From an uncultured Maribacter sp. (lineage in GTDB: Bacteria > Bacteroidota > Bacteroidia > Flavobacteriales > Flavobacteriaceae): a stretch of 64,000 bases of DNA. Below are positions 44,808 through 54,603 of this stretch, piece by piece (position 1 is the first letter of the stretch; each line of letters opens with the position of its first letter). The notes under the pieces are model-generated. The model saw nothing but the letters and a program-made list of their open reading frames with translations. It did no database searches and was not told the origin of the DNA. Location of the stretch: positions 496,001-560,000 of the forward strand of contig NZ_CANMTX010000002.1 in the NCBI RefSeq assembly GCF_947500985.1, in the 5' to 3' direction. The position numbers and the translations under genes are program-made.

Positions 44808-46157
44808 ATGGAAGATAATGAGTTTGATGTTTTTGTAATAGGAAGTGGTGTTGCGGGGCAAACAGTTGCTAAAGCCTGTGTGGCTAAAGATTTAAAAGTT
44901 GCCATTACCGATAATCGTGAATTTGGTGGCACTTGTGCAAATAGAGGTTGTGATCCTAAGAAAATATTACTTGGTGCAATAGAAGCCTACGAGTTCAGTA
45001 AAAATTTAAAGGGAAAAGGCATAAGTAGGACTGCGAAAATTGATTGGAAGCAATTGCAAAAGTTCAAACGAAATTTCACTTCTAATATACCTGCTTCTAC
45101 AGAGCATAATTTGATAGAATTAGGAATTACGTTGTTTCATCAATCTCCTACTTTTTTAGATAAGAATACTTTATTGGTAGAAGGTAAAAAAATCATCGCT
45201 AAGAAAATTGTCATTGCTACGGGCTTGGTGCCAAGAACATTGACTTTACCTGGAGCGAAACATTTTAAAGAGAGTGATGATTTTTTAAACCTAAAAAAGC
45301 TACCGAAGAAAATTGTTTTTGTTGGCGGAGGTTATATTGGGATGGAGTTTGCTCATATGGCGGCAAGAGCTGGAGCTATGGTTACGGTAATAGATACCGG
45401 TAAAAGACCTCTGCATGCTTTTGACGAAGATTTGGTTAATGAGCTTAGGAAATATTCTGAAACACTTGGGATTAATTTCATTTTTGAGGCTACAACTAAG
45501 GCATTGAAAAAGAAACGTAAACAACTGACACTAACCTATGAGTCAAAAGGGAAGGAGAAGACTATTGAAGCCGAAGCATTTTTTAATACCGCTGGTCGTG
45601 TACCCGCATTGGCTAGTTTAGATTTAGAAAAAGGCAATGTTGATTTTAGCGATAAAGGTGTAGAAACAAATGCGTACTTACAAAGTACTAGTAACGCAAA
45701 TGTTTATGCTTGTGGAGATGTATCTGATAAGAACTTACCGTTGACTCCGCTTTCTGGTAGACAAGGTTATGTGGTTGCAGAGAACATTATAAATGGAAAT
45801 TATAAAGTGTTAGAGGTTCCTGTAATTCCATCTGTGGTATTTACTTCTCCAAATTTGGCTACTGTTGGGTATTCTGAAGAAGAAGCACGTAGCCGTTATA
45901 AAAACATAAGAGTAAATTTTGAGGTTGCAACTGACTGGTATAATGCCAAGAGAATAAATGCACCTTTATATGCTTTCAAAATTATCATGAATGATAGAAC
46001 AGGCGAAATTGTTGGTGCACATCTATTAGGACCTGATGCTGGTGAGACCATCAATATATTTACTTTAGCTATCACTAATAAAATGACAGATAAGGATATA
46101 AAATCTACTATATTCTCTTATCCGTCTTGGGGTAATGATATAAAAAGTTTGGTTTAA
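44808..46157 (+). CDS. Pyridine nucleotide-disulfide oxidoreductase family flavoprotein
   Basis: The 449-residue product is of the glutathione reductase/dihydrolipoamide dehydrogenase type. The FAD motif is VIGSGVAGQTVAKACV (GxGxxG). The redox-active disulfide is GGTCANRGCDPKK (C-x4-C). The NAD(P)-binding motif is VFVGGGYIGMEFAHMAARAG near residue 170, and the third FAD contact is VYACGDVSDKNLPLTPL. The C-terminal dimerisation domain lacks the usual His-Glu pair: the final part reads IKSTIFSYPSWGNDIKSL. Substrate and electron acceptor are unknown. It overlaps the convergent TspO-like gene by 4 bases. Confidence 0.92.
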   Translation: MEDNEFDVFVIGSGVAGQTVAKACVAKDLKVAITDNREFGGTCANRGCDPKKILLGAIEAYEFSKNLKGKGISRTAKIDWKQLQKFKRNFTSNIPASTEHNLIELGITLFHQSPTFLDKNTLLVEGKKIIAKKIVIATGLVPRTLTLPGAKHFKESDDFLNLKKLPKKIVFVGGGYIGMEFAHMAARAGAMVTVIDTGKRPLHAFDEDLVNELRKYSETLGINFIFEATTKALKKKRKQLTLTYESKGKEKTIEAEAFFNTAGRVPALASLDLEKGNVDFSDKGVETNAYLQSTSNANVYACGDVSDKNLPLTPLSGRQGYVVAENIINGNYKVLEVPVIPSVVFTSPNLATVGYSEEEARSRYKNIRVNFEVATDWYNAKRINAPLYAFKIIMNDRTGEIVGAHLLGPDAGETINIFTLAITNKMTDKDIKSTIFSYPSWGNDIKSLV

Positions 46158-46957
46158 GACTTTTCTTGTAATCGTTCTTGTAGCTTTTTAAACGGACTAG
46201 TTTCTCGATTTTTGAAGGCATGAAAAGCAATGGCAATAAATAGAATTACCGTGCCCGTCATTGCTGCGTAAGCAATGTAGATATTCGATTCGTTATGTCT
46301 TACATAAATGGCGAATAATGCCCAAATGCCTACAAGGGCGAATTCTCGCATATTTCTTTTCCAAATCATTAGTAGATTTATGATGGTGGCTGCTACAATC
46401 ATATTTGTCGTCCAGGCTTGTTCTGATAATACTCCCCCGTTCCAATCTAGTTTGCTTAAAAAAGCAGAAATGTTTGCAATGGTGGCTACAGTAATCCATC
46501 CGCTGTAAAAACAAATAGGCCACCAAATAAATGCAATGACCGAAATAGTAGCATCCCAACGTTCCATATTGGTGTTTAGAATAATCTTAATTAATGAAAG
46601 CAGTATTCCGAACATAATTACTACTGAAAGTCCGGTGTAATTGTACATGAATGCAATTACCCAGCAACAGTTTAAAATATTCGCGAAGACAAACCAGTAG
46701 CCAGTTTGTTCAATAAAATTACTAGGTTTATCACTGAAAAAAGCTCTTTTTACTTGAAAAATACCATAAGCAAGTAATCCTAAAAAGATTGGGCCCCAAA
46801 TAGCAAAAGCATATGATGCGGGAGTAAACAAGTTTGCATATTGAGCACTCATCTCACCAATGGTAGTATCATTGAGAGAAAATGCTTGTGAAATGTAATT
46901 AACTACAATTACTAGAATAACAGATGCCAAATTAAGAACGGATAATTTCTTTTTCAT
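46154..46957 (-). CDS. TspO/MBR-related membrane protein
   Basis: The 267-residue product is an integral membrane protein with about seven to eight hydrophobic helices, including NLFTPASYAFAIWGPIFLGL, the conserved W-P motif of TspO-like tryptophan-rich proteins in the first half. Aromatic-rich helices follow (FIWWPICFYSGWITVATIAN). Members bind porphyrins and other small molecules in related families. This longer group found in Flavobacteria has no assigned ligand. It converges with the flavoprotein gene. Confidence 0.8.
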   Translation of the reverse strand: MKKKLSVLNLASVILVIVVNYISQAFSLNDTTIGEMSAQYANLFTPASYAFAIWGPIFLGLLAYGIFQVKRAFFSDKPSNFIEQTGYWFVFANILNCCWVIAFMYNYTGLSVVIMFGILLSLIKIILNTNMERWDATISVIAFIWWPICFYSGWITVATIANISAFLSKLDWNGGVLSEQAWTTNMIVAATIINLLMIWKRNMREFALVGIWALFAIYVRHNESNIYIAYAAMTGTVILFIAIAFHAFKNRETSPFKKLQERLQEKS

Positions 46958-47015
46958 AACTGTAAAGCTATTGTGGTTATATTATAAAGTTATGCTCTTT
47001 AGCGTATTAAAGGAA

Positions 47016-47687
47016 CTATTTTCGGTAATTACGCTTCTTTTTTACCGCTTTTATAGGAACTGGCAGTACAGCGTCACCTAAAAGGGCATAAATCTCACAT
47101 CCATCGCAAGGTTCTAAAGTGTAAGTGCCAGTAAATTCTCCAAATGCCGGTACTATCATTTGATGTTCGGTTTTGTAAAAACAAGGCAATCGAACAGATT
47201 GTCTTCCTAATCCGCTAAGTTTAATTGCAGGATGTATATGTCCTGAAAAGTTGAATAGACCATCTCGTTCTTCTGGGTGATGGGTTAGTAGAAAAGAATC
47301 TATAATCATTTCGGGAATTACTTTAATATGTAATTCTTCATATTTCAGCGGAGAAATAATATCGTGATTACCGCTTACTAAAATTATTTCTTGTGGAGTA
47401 GCCTGTACCCATTGTTCAAAAAGAAGCCATTCTGTGTTTAATGCAGAGTGAAATAAATCACCTAAAAAAACTATCGATTCTGGTTTAAAATGATTCACTA
47501 CCGAGGTTAGTGTATCAAAATTTTGCTGTACAGCTTGTTGTGGTACAGCGGCACCGTATTTTCTAAAATGTGATACTTTGCCTAAATGAACATCACTGAT
47601 CATTAACATTGATTTCTCTACCCAAAAAAGAGCGCCAGAGAAGTGCATTTCAAAAGTTTGATTATGAAGGATAATGGAATGGGTCAT
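47016..47687 (-). CDS. pdeM: Ligase-associated metallophosphatase PdeM
   Basis: The 223-residue product is a calcineurin-like metallophosphoesterase with ligands in DVHLGKVSHF, FLGDLFHS, VSGNHDII and FSGHIHPAI. It is the last gene of the ligase-associated DNA damage response cassette (PdeM, Lhr-type helicase, ATP-dependent ligase, MBL exonuclease). In the cassette it is thought to be an endonuclease or phosphoesterase acting on DNA ends. Known genome neighbourhoods group these four genes, and here they lie in order on the minus strand, the helicase stop being 14 bases from the PdeM start. Confidence 0.92.
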   Translation of the reverse strand: MTHSIILHNQTFEMHFSGALFWVEKSMLMISDVHLGKVSHFRKYGAAVPQQAVQQNFDTLTSVVNHFKPESIVFLGDLFHSALNTEWLLFEQWVQATPQEIILVSGNHDIISPLKYEELHIKVIPEMIIDSFLLTHHPEERDGLFNFSGHIHPAIKLSGLGRQSVRLPCFYKTEHQMIVPAFGEFTGTYTLEPCDGCEIYALLGDAVLPVPIKAVKKKRNYRK

Positions 47688-47701
47688 CGATGCAAAATTA
47701 C

Positions 47702-50173
47702 CTATTTCTTCATCAATAGTGCAGCCATTTTTTTAATTCGGTCAGCCAATTTTTCGCTTGATAATTTTTCACGCCCCACACGCTCGGTAATTAAAGGGAA
47801 AGAAAATGGTGTGGGTTGATTGCACGCCTTCCAAACGATTTCTTGTGTTGCAATACGTTCTAATGAAAGTCTTAAACGTCCTTCTTCTAATTGGTGTTCA
47901 AAAGTCTCGGTAAATGCTTGTTGAAACAGTAAATTGTCGGGCTCGTAATCTCTAAAAACATCAAATAATAATTGCGAGCTGCTTTGTAAGTGTTTCATTT
48001 TAATACCTTTTTTGGGGTATCCGGTAAATACCATACCGCTAATAATAGCAACATCTCTAAAACGTCGACGCGCCATTTCAGTGGCATTCAAACTTTTTTG
48101 CAAATCATCTAACATAAAATCTGTGGTGAACAAATCATTATCTAAAACTTGTTGAATGTCTATGGGTTGATCTGATAGTAGCTCAAAACCGTAATCATTA
48201 AACGCCAATGAAAAAGTAATAGGGGAGAGTAAACTAATGCGATACCCTAGTAAGCTGCCCATTGCCTCATGTACAAAACGACCTTCAAATGGATAAAACA
48301 GGTGATGGTACCCATCGCGTGTTTTAAAGGTTTCAATTAGAAATTCTGATGGTTTGGGTACAATGCTATCTCTTCGTTGTCGGTCAAAAAGAGGTTTTAA
48401 AGCTCGTATTTCTGCAGATTGATTTTTAATAGGTTCGCTAGAGCTGTATAATTCATTTCTAAGTAACTCTGACATTTGAGCAGATAAGGTAAGTCTACTA
48501 CCCATCCAACTCGAAATTTTATTGGTTTTTTTGTTCGAGTTTTTCACCTGAACCGTCATTTCTTTTATCCGAATGAATTCTAAATTTCTGCCCGCAAACG
48601 TAAATACATCACCTCTGTTTAATTTTGAAATAAAGAACTCTTCAATAGAACCAATGTAGCCACCTTTTTGGTATTTAACGGATAAATTGACATCACCGAC
48701 AATAGTCCCGATTTGAAATCGGTGTCGCATCGCCACACCGCGATTATTTACCTTGAACTTGCCATCTTCTTCAATTTCTACTTTTTTGTATTCGTCATAG
48801 CTCTGTAAACTTTGACTGCCCATTACCAAGAAGTTCAATAACCACTGCCATTTTTCTTCGGTAAGGGCTTGGTAGCAGAACGTCTGTTTTATTTCTTGAT
48901 AGATTTCTTTAGGATAGAATCCGTCAGAAATCGCCAAAGTGGTTAAATACTGTAATAAGACATCATAGCTGTTGAGGTATGGCATGCGATCTTCAACCGT
49001 ATTCTGCTTTACTGCTTTTTGTAATGCCGAAGCCTCTATAAGTTCAATGGCATGCGTGGGTAGAAAATAGATTACACTTTCTTTACCTGGACGGTGACCG
49101 CTACGCCCTGCGCGTTGTAAAAATCGGGCAACACCTTTTGGTCCTCCAATTTGAATAACGGTTTCCACTGGGGCAAAATCAACCCCCAAATCTAAACTTG
49201 AGGTACAAACAACTGCCTTTAGTTGTTCATTGCGAATGGCATTTTCAACCCAAACCCTAGTTTCTTTATTTATACTACCATGGTGCATTGCCATTTCACC
49301 GGCATATTCTGGGTGTTTTTCAAGAATTTTCTGAAACCAAATTTCGCATTGACTACGGGTATTGGTGAACAGCAATGTGGTTTTACTGCTGTTGATAATA
49401 GGTACAACTTCTTCTAACAAATGAAGCCCTAGATGACCACGCCAGGGGAAGGTTTCCATCTTTTTTGGAATGATACTTTTTACCGTAATCTTCTTGTTTA
49501 TGTTAGCTTTAATGAGGACGGAATTCTCAAGTGCTTTAGACTCAATACCCAATAACACATCTCTGGCTTGTTCTAAGTTACCTATGGTTGCAGATATGCC
49601 CCAAATTCTTAATTGAGGGGATACATTTTTAAGCCGTGATAAGGCAAGTTCCATTTGTACACCTCGTTTTGTGCCTAATATTTCATGCCATTCATCAACA
49701 ATTATAGCTGAACAATCTTTGAAAATTTTATCGTACCCCTTTGTAGCCAATAATAATTGTAGACTTTCTGGAGTGGTAATTAGCAGATCAGGCATTTGCT
49801 TTTTTTGCTGTGCCCTTTCTTTTGTTGAAGTATCGCCAGAGCGAATGCCAACGGTCATTTGTGTGCCTAAATCTAAAGTAATACGTTCAGCAGATTGTTT
49901 TATTTCTTGAGAAAGTGCTCGAAGCGGAGTAATCCAAATAGCCTTTAATCCCTTTTTGTGTTTAGTTTTATAGTTAGGATTGTTCTTAATGTAATTCAGT
50001 ACAATAGGAAACCACAATGCATAGGTTTTACCACTGCCTGTTGGGGCATTTAACAGTCCATTTTTACCCTGTAGAAAGGCCTTCCAAGTATCCTTTTGGA
50101 ATTTAAAAGGTTTCCAATCTTGTTCTTGAAACCAATTTTCGGCGATATCGTAAAGTTCTTGTCTTTTTACCAT
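47702..50173 (-). CDS. Ligase-associated DEXH-box helicase (Lhr-core type)
   Basis: The ATG at 50173 is preferred over a TTG three codons upstream, giving 823 residues. SF2 helicase motifs are intact: GLLNAPTGSGKTYALWF (Walker A), VDEWHEILGTKRGVQ (DEWH box), GISATIGNL and FLQRAGRSGHRPG (motif VI). Residues past 400 form the winged-helix and C-terminal Lhr region. It belongs to the ligase-associated DNA damage response group. It probably unwinds or remodels DNA ends with 3' to 5' polarity, by analogy to Lhr. It lies between PdeM and ligase. Confidence 0.95.
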   Translation of the reverse strand: MVKRQELYDIAENWFQEQDWKPFKFQKDTWKAFLQGKNGLLNAPTGSGKTYALWFPIVLNYIKNNPNYKTKHKKGLKAIWITPLRALSQEIKQSAERITLDLGTQMTVGIRSGDTSTKERAQQKKQMPDLLITTPESLQLLLATKGYDKIFKDCSAIIVDEWHEILGTKRGVQMELALSRLKNVSPQLRIWGISATIGNLEQARDVLLGIESKALENSVLIKANINKKITVKSIIPKKMETFPWRGHLGLHLLEEVVPIINSSKTTLLFTNTRSQCEIWFQKILEKHPEYAGEMAMHHGSINKETRVWVENAIRNEQLKAVVCTSSLDLGVDFAPVETVIQIGGPKGVARFLQRAGRSGHRPGKESVIYFLPTHAIELIEASALQKAVKQNTVEDRMPYLNSYDVLLQYLTTLAISDGFYPKEIYQEIKQTFCYQALTEEKWQWLLNFLVMGSQSLQSYDEYKKVEIEEDGKFKVNNRGVAMRHRFQIGTIVGDVNLSVKYQKGGYIGSIEEFFISKLNRGDVFTFAGRNLEFIRIKEMTVQVKNSNKKTNKISSWMGSRLTLSAQMSELLRNELYSSSEPIKNQSAEIRALKPLFDRQRRDSIVPKPSEFLIETFKTRDGYHHLFYPFEGRFVHEAMGSLLGYRISLLSPITFSLAFNDYGFELLSDQPIDIQQVLDNDLFTTDFMLDDLQKSLNATEMARRRFRDVAIISGMVFTGYPKKGIKMKHLQSSSQLLFDVFRDYEPDNLLFQQAFTETFEHQLEEGRLRLSLERIATQEIVWKACNQPTPFSFPLITERVGREKLSSEKLADRIKKMAALLMKK

Positions 50174-50222
50174 TGCGAGCAAAGCGAAGTAATCTGTTTA
50201 TAAAAGTTAGTTTTTGGATTGA

Positions 50223-51887
50223 TTAATTAGGTATTAGTGATTTTAAATCATCCAAGGTATTCGCTTCATGAATATTCTTGTCTTTCCGCCATCGTAACAT
50301 TCTTGGAAAACGAGTGGCAATTCCGCTTTTATGTCTCTTTGAAAGTGCTATGCCTTCAAAAGCAATTTCAAAAACGTGATGTGGAGTAACACTACGTACT
50401 GGTCCAAATCTTTCTAGCGTATTTTTCTTTATCCAGGCATCAAGCTTTCTGAATTCTGCATCTGTTAATCCGGAATAGGCTTTGGCAAACGTTACCAGTT
50501 CTTTTTCTCCTTCTTCATTATCCTTCCAAAGTGCAAAGGTATAATCTGTAAAAAGATTACTTCGCCTACCATGTCCGCGCATCGCATATGTTAATACAGC
50601 ATCTATAGTTAATGGGTCTACTTTCCACTTCCACCAATCGCCTTTTTTTCGTCCTACTAAATAAGGAGAATCGTTTCTTTTGAGCATGAGTCCCTCACTA
50701 TGCATTTCGCGAGAACGGTCTCTTTCTTGAGCCAATTCATTCCAAGAATTAAAGTGCATTGTTTCAGAAAGGTAAAGAGGGATATCACTTTGGCTAAGCT
50801 CATTGACCTCACTTCGGCTCCGCTCAGTGACCTTACCCAATTCTTGGTTAGTAGATACATCTTGAAACATGTTTTCTAATATACGTCTACGCTCAATAAA
50901 AGGTGTTTGGCGAATATCTTTTCCTTCCCACTCTAGAATATCATAAGCTTTTAATATAACCGGGACTTTTTTTAATAATGCTGCGGATATATTTTTGCGA
51001 CCAATTCGAGTCTGTAAATCATTGAAAGTACCTATGGTTCCTTCAACATAGGGTAGAATTTCACCATCAATAACAGTTCCATTAGGAATAACACCAACGA
51101 ACTTTTTAAATTCTGGATACTTATCGGTCACTAATTCTTCACCACGGCTCCACACAAATATTTCATCGTTTCTAAGAATTACTTGCGAACGAATACCATC
51201 CCATTTATGTTCTGCAGACCATTCATTAATATCGCCAAGGTCTGACGCTTTACCCACTATAGCATAAGCCAAATAAAATGGGTAGGGTTTTGACAGGTAA
51301 TCGCTCTCATTTTCTTCAAGTACCAATTGTTGAAAAGAAATAGTGTTAGGGTCCCAATTACCCATAAGTTTGTAAGCTAAAATATCCTCATCTATCTCGG
51401 TTGCTTTTGCTAATGCTCTGGTCATCAGTTTTTGGCTAACTCCAATTCTGAATCCGCCAGTAATGAGTTTTGTAAACACAAAGCGTTCATAATAGTTAAG
51501 CACTTTCCAGTTTTCATAGAGATATGCTTTTTTATCATCGTCGGTTTTCTTTTTTAAGGCAATCATTTCCTCAAGGAAAACCGTCAAACTCTTGTCTGAT
51601 GATTGATTTGCCGCAGGTATGACCAAAGCAATGGTTTCTGCTAAATCACCTACAATATGATAACTCTCTTCAAATAGCCATAAAGGAATATTCGCCAATT
51701 CTGATGCCCAAGTTCTTAGAAGGGTAGTGTTCACTGGTCGTGGCGGCCTACGATGAGATAATATAGCAATTGTCCATACTTTGTCGGCATCGTTAGCCTT
51801 TAAAAAGTAGTTGGTCAGTGCCTGTACCTTAACCGTAGTTTTATTGGTACTGTCTAATGTTTTTATAAGGAGTGCGAAGTTTTTCAT
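50223..51887 (-). CDS. Ligase-associated ATP-dependent DNA ligase
   Basis: The 554-residue product is an ATP-dependent ligase with the adenylation motif SAEHKWDGIRSQV (Lys-x-Asp-Gly, near residue 222), VIDGEILPY and the C-terminal OB fold near 440-554. The N-terminal 200 residues form the DNA-binding helical domain found in archaeal and ligase-associated enzymes. An in-frame insertion near residues 352-367 (VTERSRSEVNELSQSD) is encoded by a repeat-like palindrome and lies in a surface loop. The start codon overlaps the exonuclease stop by 4 bases (ATGA). It seals nicks in the cassette. Confidence 0.95.
   Translation of the reverse strand: MKNFALLIKTLDSTNKTTVKVQALTNYFLKANDADKVWTIAILSHRRPPRPVNTTLLRTWASELANIPLWLFEESYHIVGDLAETIALVIPAANQSSDKSLTVFLEEMIALKKKTDDDKKAYLYENWKVLNYYERFVFTKLITGGFRIGVSQKLMTRALAKATEIDEDILAYKLMGNWDPNTISFQQLVLEENESDYLSKPYPFYLAYAIVGKASDLGDINEWSAEHKWDGIRSQVILRNDEIFVWSRGEELVTDKYPEFKKFVGVIPNGTVIDGEILPYVEGTIGTFNDLQTRIGRKNISAALLKKVPVILKAYDILEWEGKDIRQTPFIERRRILENMFQDVSTNQELGKVTERSRSEVNELSQSDIPLYLSETMHFNSWNELAQERDRSREMHSEGLMLKRNDSPYLVGRKKGDWWKWKVDPLTIDAVLTYAMRGHGRRSNLFTDYTFALWKDNEEGEKELVTFAKAYSGLTDAEFRKLDAWIKKNTLERFGPVRSVTPHHVFEIAFEGIALSKRHKSGIATRFPRMLRWRKDKNIHEANTLDDLKSLIPN
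50803..50833. repeat. REP-like palindrome inside the ligase gene
   Basis: CTCACTTCGG and CCGCTCAGTGA form an imperfect hairpin (TCACT/AGTGA and CGG/CCG pairs) within a GC-richer 30-base stretch, unlike the flanking ligase sequence. It is translated in frame as the TERSRSEV segment. It resembles the short palindromes scattered in Flavobacterial genomes that create RSRSEV-type peptide inserts. Confidence 0.6.
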
Positions 51888-52909
51888 GCTGTTATAGATG
51901 ATTTTGAGGCTACGGCAGCTTCTATTTCTTCCTCTCCATATTGTGTTGCTTCGGTGCGTGCGTCATACCCTTGTTCACGTAAATATTTAGAAAATATATC
52001 GGTGTATCCGTGTGTAGAAATAATTTTTTCTGCTCCCGTTGCCTCAATACTTTCTAGAAGTCCCGGCCAATCGCAGTGGTCACTTAAAACAAAACCTTTG
52101 TCAATTGCCCTGCGTCTTCGGGCACCTCTAAAGGTCATCCATCCGCTTGCGGAAGCGGTTACATAAGGTACCATTTTTCTTATCCATGTGCTGCCGTGTG
52201 CACTTGGCGGTGCCAACACTATATTGCCCAACAATTGTTCTTTCTTCGTTTCTCTAGTAATAAGAGTGGTTTTTGGAAAATCTACTAAGGGTCGCAATAC
52301 CTCCGTCATATTCTCAATAGCGCCGTGAGTATATATTTCACCAATATCAGTATTTAAATATTTTAGCAGCCGCTGAGCTTTTCCTAAGCTATACCCGAAA
52401 AGAATAGATGTTTTGCCTTCGGCTTTATTTTCTGCCCACCAATTATTAATGTTCTCTAGCACCTCTGCTTGTGGCGTCCATTTAAATGCTGGAAGTCCAA
52501 AAGTACATTCGGTAATAAAGGTGTTGCATTTTATGGGTTCGTACGGAGTAGAGATTCCATCGTTTTCAGTTTTGTAATCACCTGTAAATACCCAAACCTC
52601 GCCTTTATGTTCTACACGTATTTGTGAAGAACCTATTATATGACCTGCTGGGTGAAGACTAAATTTTACATTATTGATAACAAAAGACTCTCCCCATTCT
52701 TTTCCTTCAACATTAATTTCACCTAATCGATGTAGAATAATTGGAACATTTCTGTGGTGGGTAATATACTTTTTATGACCGTACCGACTGTGGTCTGCAT
52801 GCCCATGCGAAATAATGGCATGGTCTACTGGTTTCCACGGGTCAAGATAAACCTTCGCTTTTTCACAATAAATGCCATTGTTTGTAAATTGTAATAGAGG
52901 AGTTTTCAT
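51884..52909 (-). CDS. Ligase-associated MBL-fold exonuclease
   Basis: The 341-residue product is a metallo-beta-lactamase/beta-CASP protein with the nuclease signature HAIISHGHADHSRYGHK (HxHxDH) at about residue 33 and a later HPAGHIIGSSQIRV (third His) and FTGDYKTENDG (Asp) and VLSDHCDWPGL (beta-CASP His). It is the first gene of the ligase-associated cassette and its stop overlaps the ligase start. Such enzymes trim DNA ends, so order of action exonuclease, ligase, helicase, phosphoesterase is suggested only by gene order. Confidence 0.93.
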   Translation of the reverse strand: MKTPLLQFTNNGIYCEKAKVYLDPWKPVDHAIISHGHADHSRYGHKKYITHHRNVPIILHRLGEINVEGKEWGESFVINNVKFSLHPAGHIIGSSQIRVEHKGEVWVFTGDYKTENDGISTPYEPIKCNTFITECTFGLPAFKWTPQAEVLENINNWWAENKAEGKTSILFGYSLGKAQRLLKYLNTDIGEIYTHGAIENMTEVLRPLVDFPKTTLITRETKKEQLLGNIVLAPPSAHGSTWIRKMVPYVTASASGWMTFRGARRRRAIDKGFVLSDHCDWPGLLESIEATGAEKIISTHGYTDIFSKYLREQGYDARTEATQYGEEEIEAAVASKSSITA

Positions 52910-52981
52910 AGCGACATCAAGTTACAAATTTTGCATGCAAACAAAGTTGATAACAAACTAAACTATGACCTCTAAAAAAAT

Positions 52982-52989
52982 TATATTTG
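52982..52989 (+). promoter_or_regulatory. Bacteroidetes-type -7 promoter element (TATATTTG)
   Basis: The octamer matches TAnnTTTG and lies 22 bases before the ATG at 53012. No TTTG is found at the expected -33 distance. Confidence 0.45.
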
Positions 52990-53011
52990 CTCAATAATTA
53001 AAAAATAAGAT

Positions 53012-53434
53012 ATGTCTTTTGCAGATTTATATAGTAGCGGTGAGCACAGAAGAAACTTAGCTCATTTTGCAGCTTTGGCAACTTTAGCATCTATTGATGG
53101 TGAAATTAGTACTGAAGAAAAAAAGTTATTAGATCGTTTCGCTACTAAATTAGATATCACTGATTCTGAGTATTTAGAGGTGTTTAAGAAAGAAAATAAA
53201 TATCCTATCGATTCTACGCCAGATTCTGAGAAACGATTAGAGCGTTTATACGACTTGTTTAGAATCGTGTATTCCGATCATGAAATTGATGATGAAGAAA
53301 GACTATTAATTAAGAAGTATGCTATTGGTCTTGGCTTTACTGAAGAAAAAGCAGATGTTATTATAGAACGTTCTGTAGCTATTTTTGGTGGTAGAATAGA
53401 TTTTGATGATTATCTATACTTAGTAAAACATTAA
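53012..53434 (+). CDS. TerB family protein, distinct type
   Basis: The 140-residue product has the helical TerB fold with two acidic pairs, ASIDGEISTEEKKLLDRFA and SDHEIDDEERLLIKKYAIGLG. It is more distant from copies 1-3 (37810-41313) and slightly longer. It reads toward fbp and ends before a strong bidirectional terminator. Function unknown; metal binding is likely from the acidic residues. Confidence 0.82.
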   Translation: MSFADLYSSGEHRRNLAHFAALATLASIDGEISTEEKKLLDRFATKLDITDSEYLEVFKKENKYPIDSTPDSEKRLERLYDLFRIVYSDHEIDDEERLLIKKYAIGLGFTEEKADVIIERSVAIFGGRIDFDDYLYLVKH

Positions 53435-53453
53435 GCTTTGAAAAAAGTAAGAA

Positions 53454-53484
53454 TAAAAAAGGGAGCAATTTGCTCCCTTTTTTT
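53454..53484. terminator. Bidirectional terminator between TerB and fbp
   Basis: GGGAGCAA and TTGCTCCC at 53461-53477 form a stem flanked by six or more As on the left and seven Ts on the right, so it can end both the plus-strand gene (53434) and the minus-strand fbp (53486). Confidence 0.88.
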
Positions 53485-53485
53485 A

Positions 53486-54496
53486 TTAATGATATTTATT
53501 TAAAAATTCTTGTAGTTTTTCGACCATGTTTTTGCTTCCGCAGAAAAACGGAACCCGTTGATGGAGTTCTGTTGGTTGAATATCCATAATACGATTTTTA
53601 CCGCCAATTGCTATTCCGTTTGCTTGCTCGGCTAAAAAAGCCATAGGGTTACATTCGTATAACAATCTTAGTTTACCGCTTTCACTTACGCTACTTTTTG
53701 GGTACATATATATACCACCTTTTATCATGTTTCTATGAAAATCAGAAACTAAGGATCCTATGTACCTAGAGGTATAAGGTCTGTCGTCTTCTTCCATTTG
53801 GCAATACTTAATGTAATCTTTAACCCCTTGGTGAAAATGTACATAGTTTCCTTCGTTTACAGAGTAGATTCTGCCATTTTCAGGAAACTTCATATTTGGG
53901 TGAGATAGGTAAAAAGTACCTAACGCAGGGTTTAAGGTAAAGCCATTTACACCATCACCAGTTGTATATACTAACATGGTAGACGTGCCGTACACTACGT
54001 AACCTGCAGCAACCTGTTTATTACCAGGTTGTAAAAAATCTTCCATAGTAACTGGTGTGCCTACGGGAGTTATACGTCTGTAAATTGAGAAAATAGTACC
54101 TACCGAAACATTGACATCAATGTTGGAAGACCCATCTAAAGGATCTATAAGTACTACATATTTATTTTGATGATTGTCGTCATTACTATTTATACTAATG
54201 AAACTATCTTCTTCTTCAGATGCGATACCGCAAACAATTTCTCTGTTTTTTAAAGTCTGAATAAATTTATCATTGGCAAAAAGGTCAAGTTTTTGTTGAT
54301 CTTCACCTTGTATGTTAGTTTCGCCAACTCCACCTAAAATATCGATTAGACCTGCTTTGCTCACCTCGTGGTTAACAACTTTAGCGGCTAATCTAATGGC
54401 ATTAATAAGTTTTGATAATTCACCTGAGGAATATTGAAATGAATCTTGATTTTCAATAATAAACTCCCCTAGGGTCTGATTTCTTTTTGGAGACAT
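53486..54496 (-). CDS. fbp: Fructose-1,6-bisphosphatase class 1
   Basis: The 336-residue product carries the class 1 FBPase metal motif [21 protein letters not shown] near residue 115 and [19 protein letters not shown] for substrate binding. Length and motifs match bacterial type I enzymes. It hydrolyses fructose 1,6-bisphosphate in gluconeogenesis. It is a single gene with its own terminator. Confidence 0.97.
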   Translation of the reverse strand: MSPKRNQTLGEFIIENQDSFQYSSGELSKLINAIRLAAKVVNHEVSKAGLIDILGGVGETNIQGEDQQKLDLFANDKFIQTLKNREIVCGIASEEEDSFISINSNDDNHQNKYVVLIDPLDGSSNIDVNVSVGTIFSIYRRITPVGTPVTMEDFLQPGNKQVAAGYVVYGTSTMLVYTTGDGVNGFTLNPALGTFYLSHPNMKFPENGRIYSVNEGNYVHFHQGVKDYIKYCQMEEDDRPYTSRYIGSLVSDFHRNMIKGGIYMYPKSSVSESGKLRLLYECNPMAFLAEQANGIAIGGKNRIMDIQPTELHQRVPFFCGSKNMVEKLQEFLNKYH

Positions 54497-54603
54497 CTTT
54501 TAGTTTATGGTTTATACAAATATCGTGTATTTTGTTAAACGTTCAATTTTGATTTTAATTACATTTTTTAAATTTATAACTTTGTGTTTTATTTGTAACA
54601 ATT

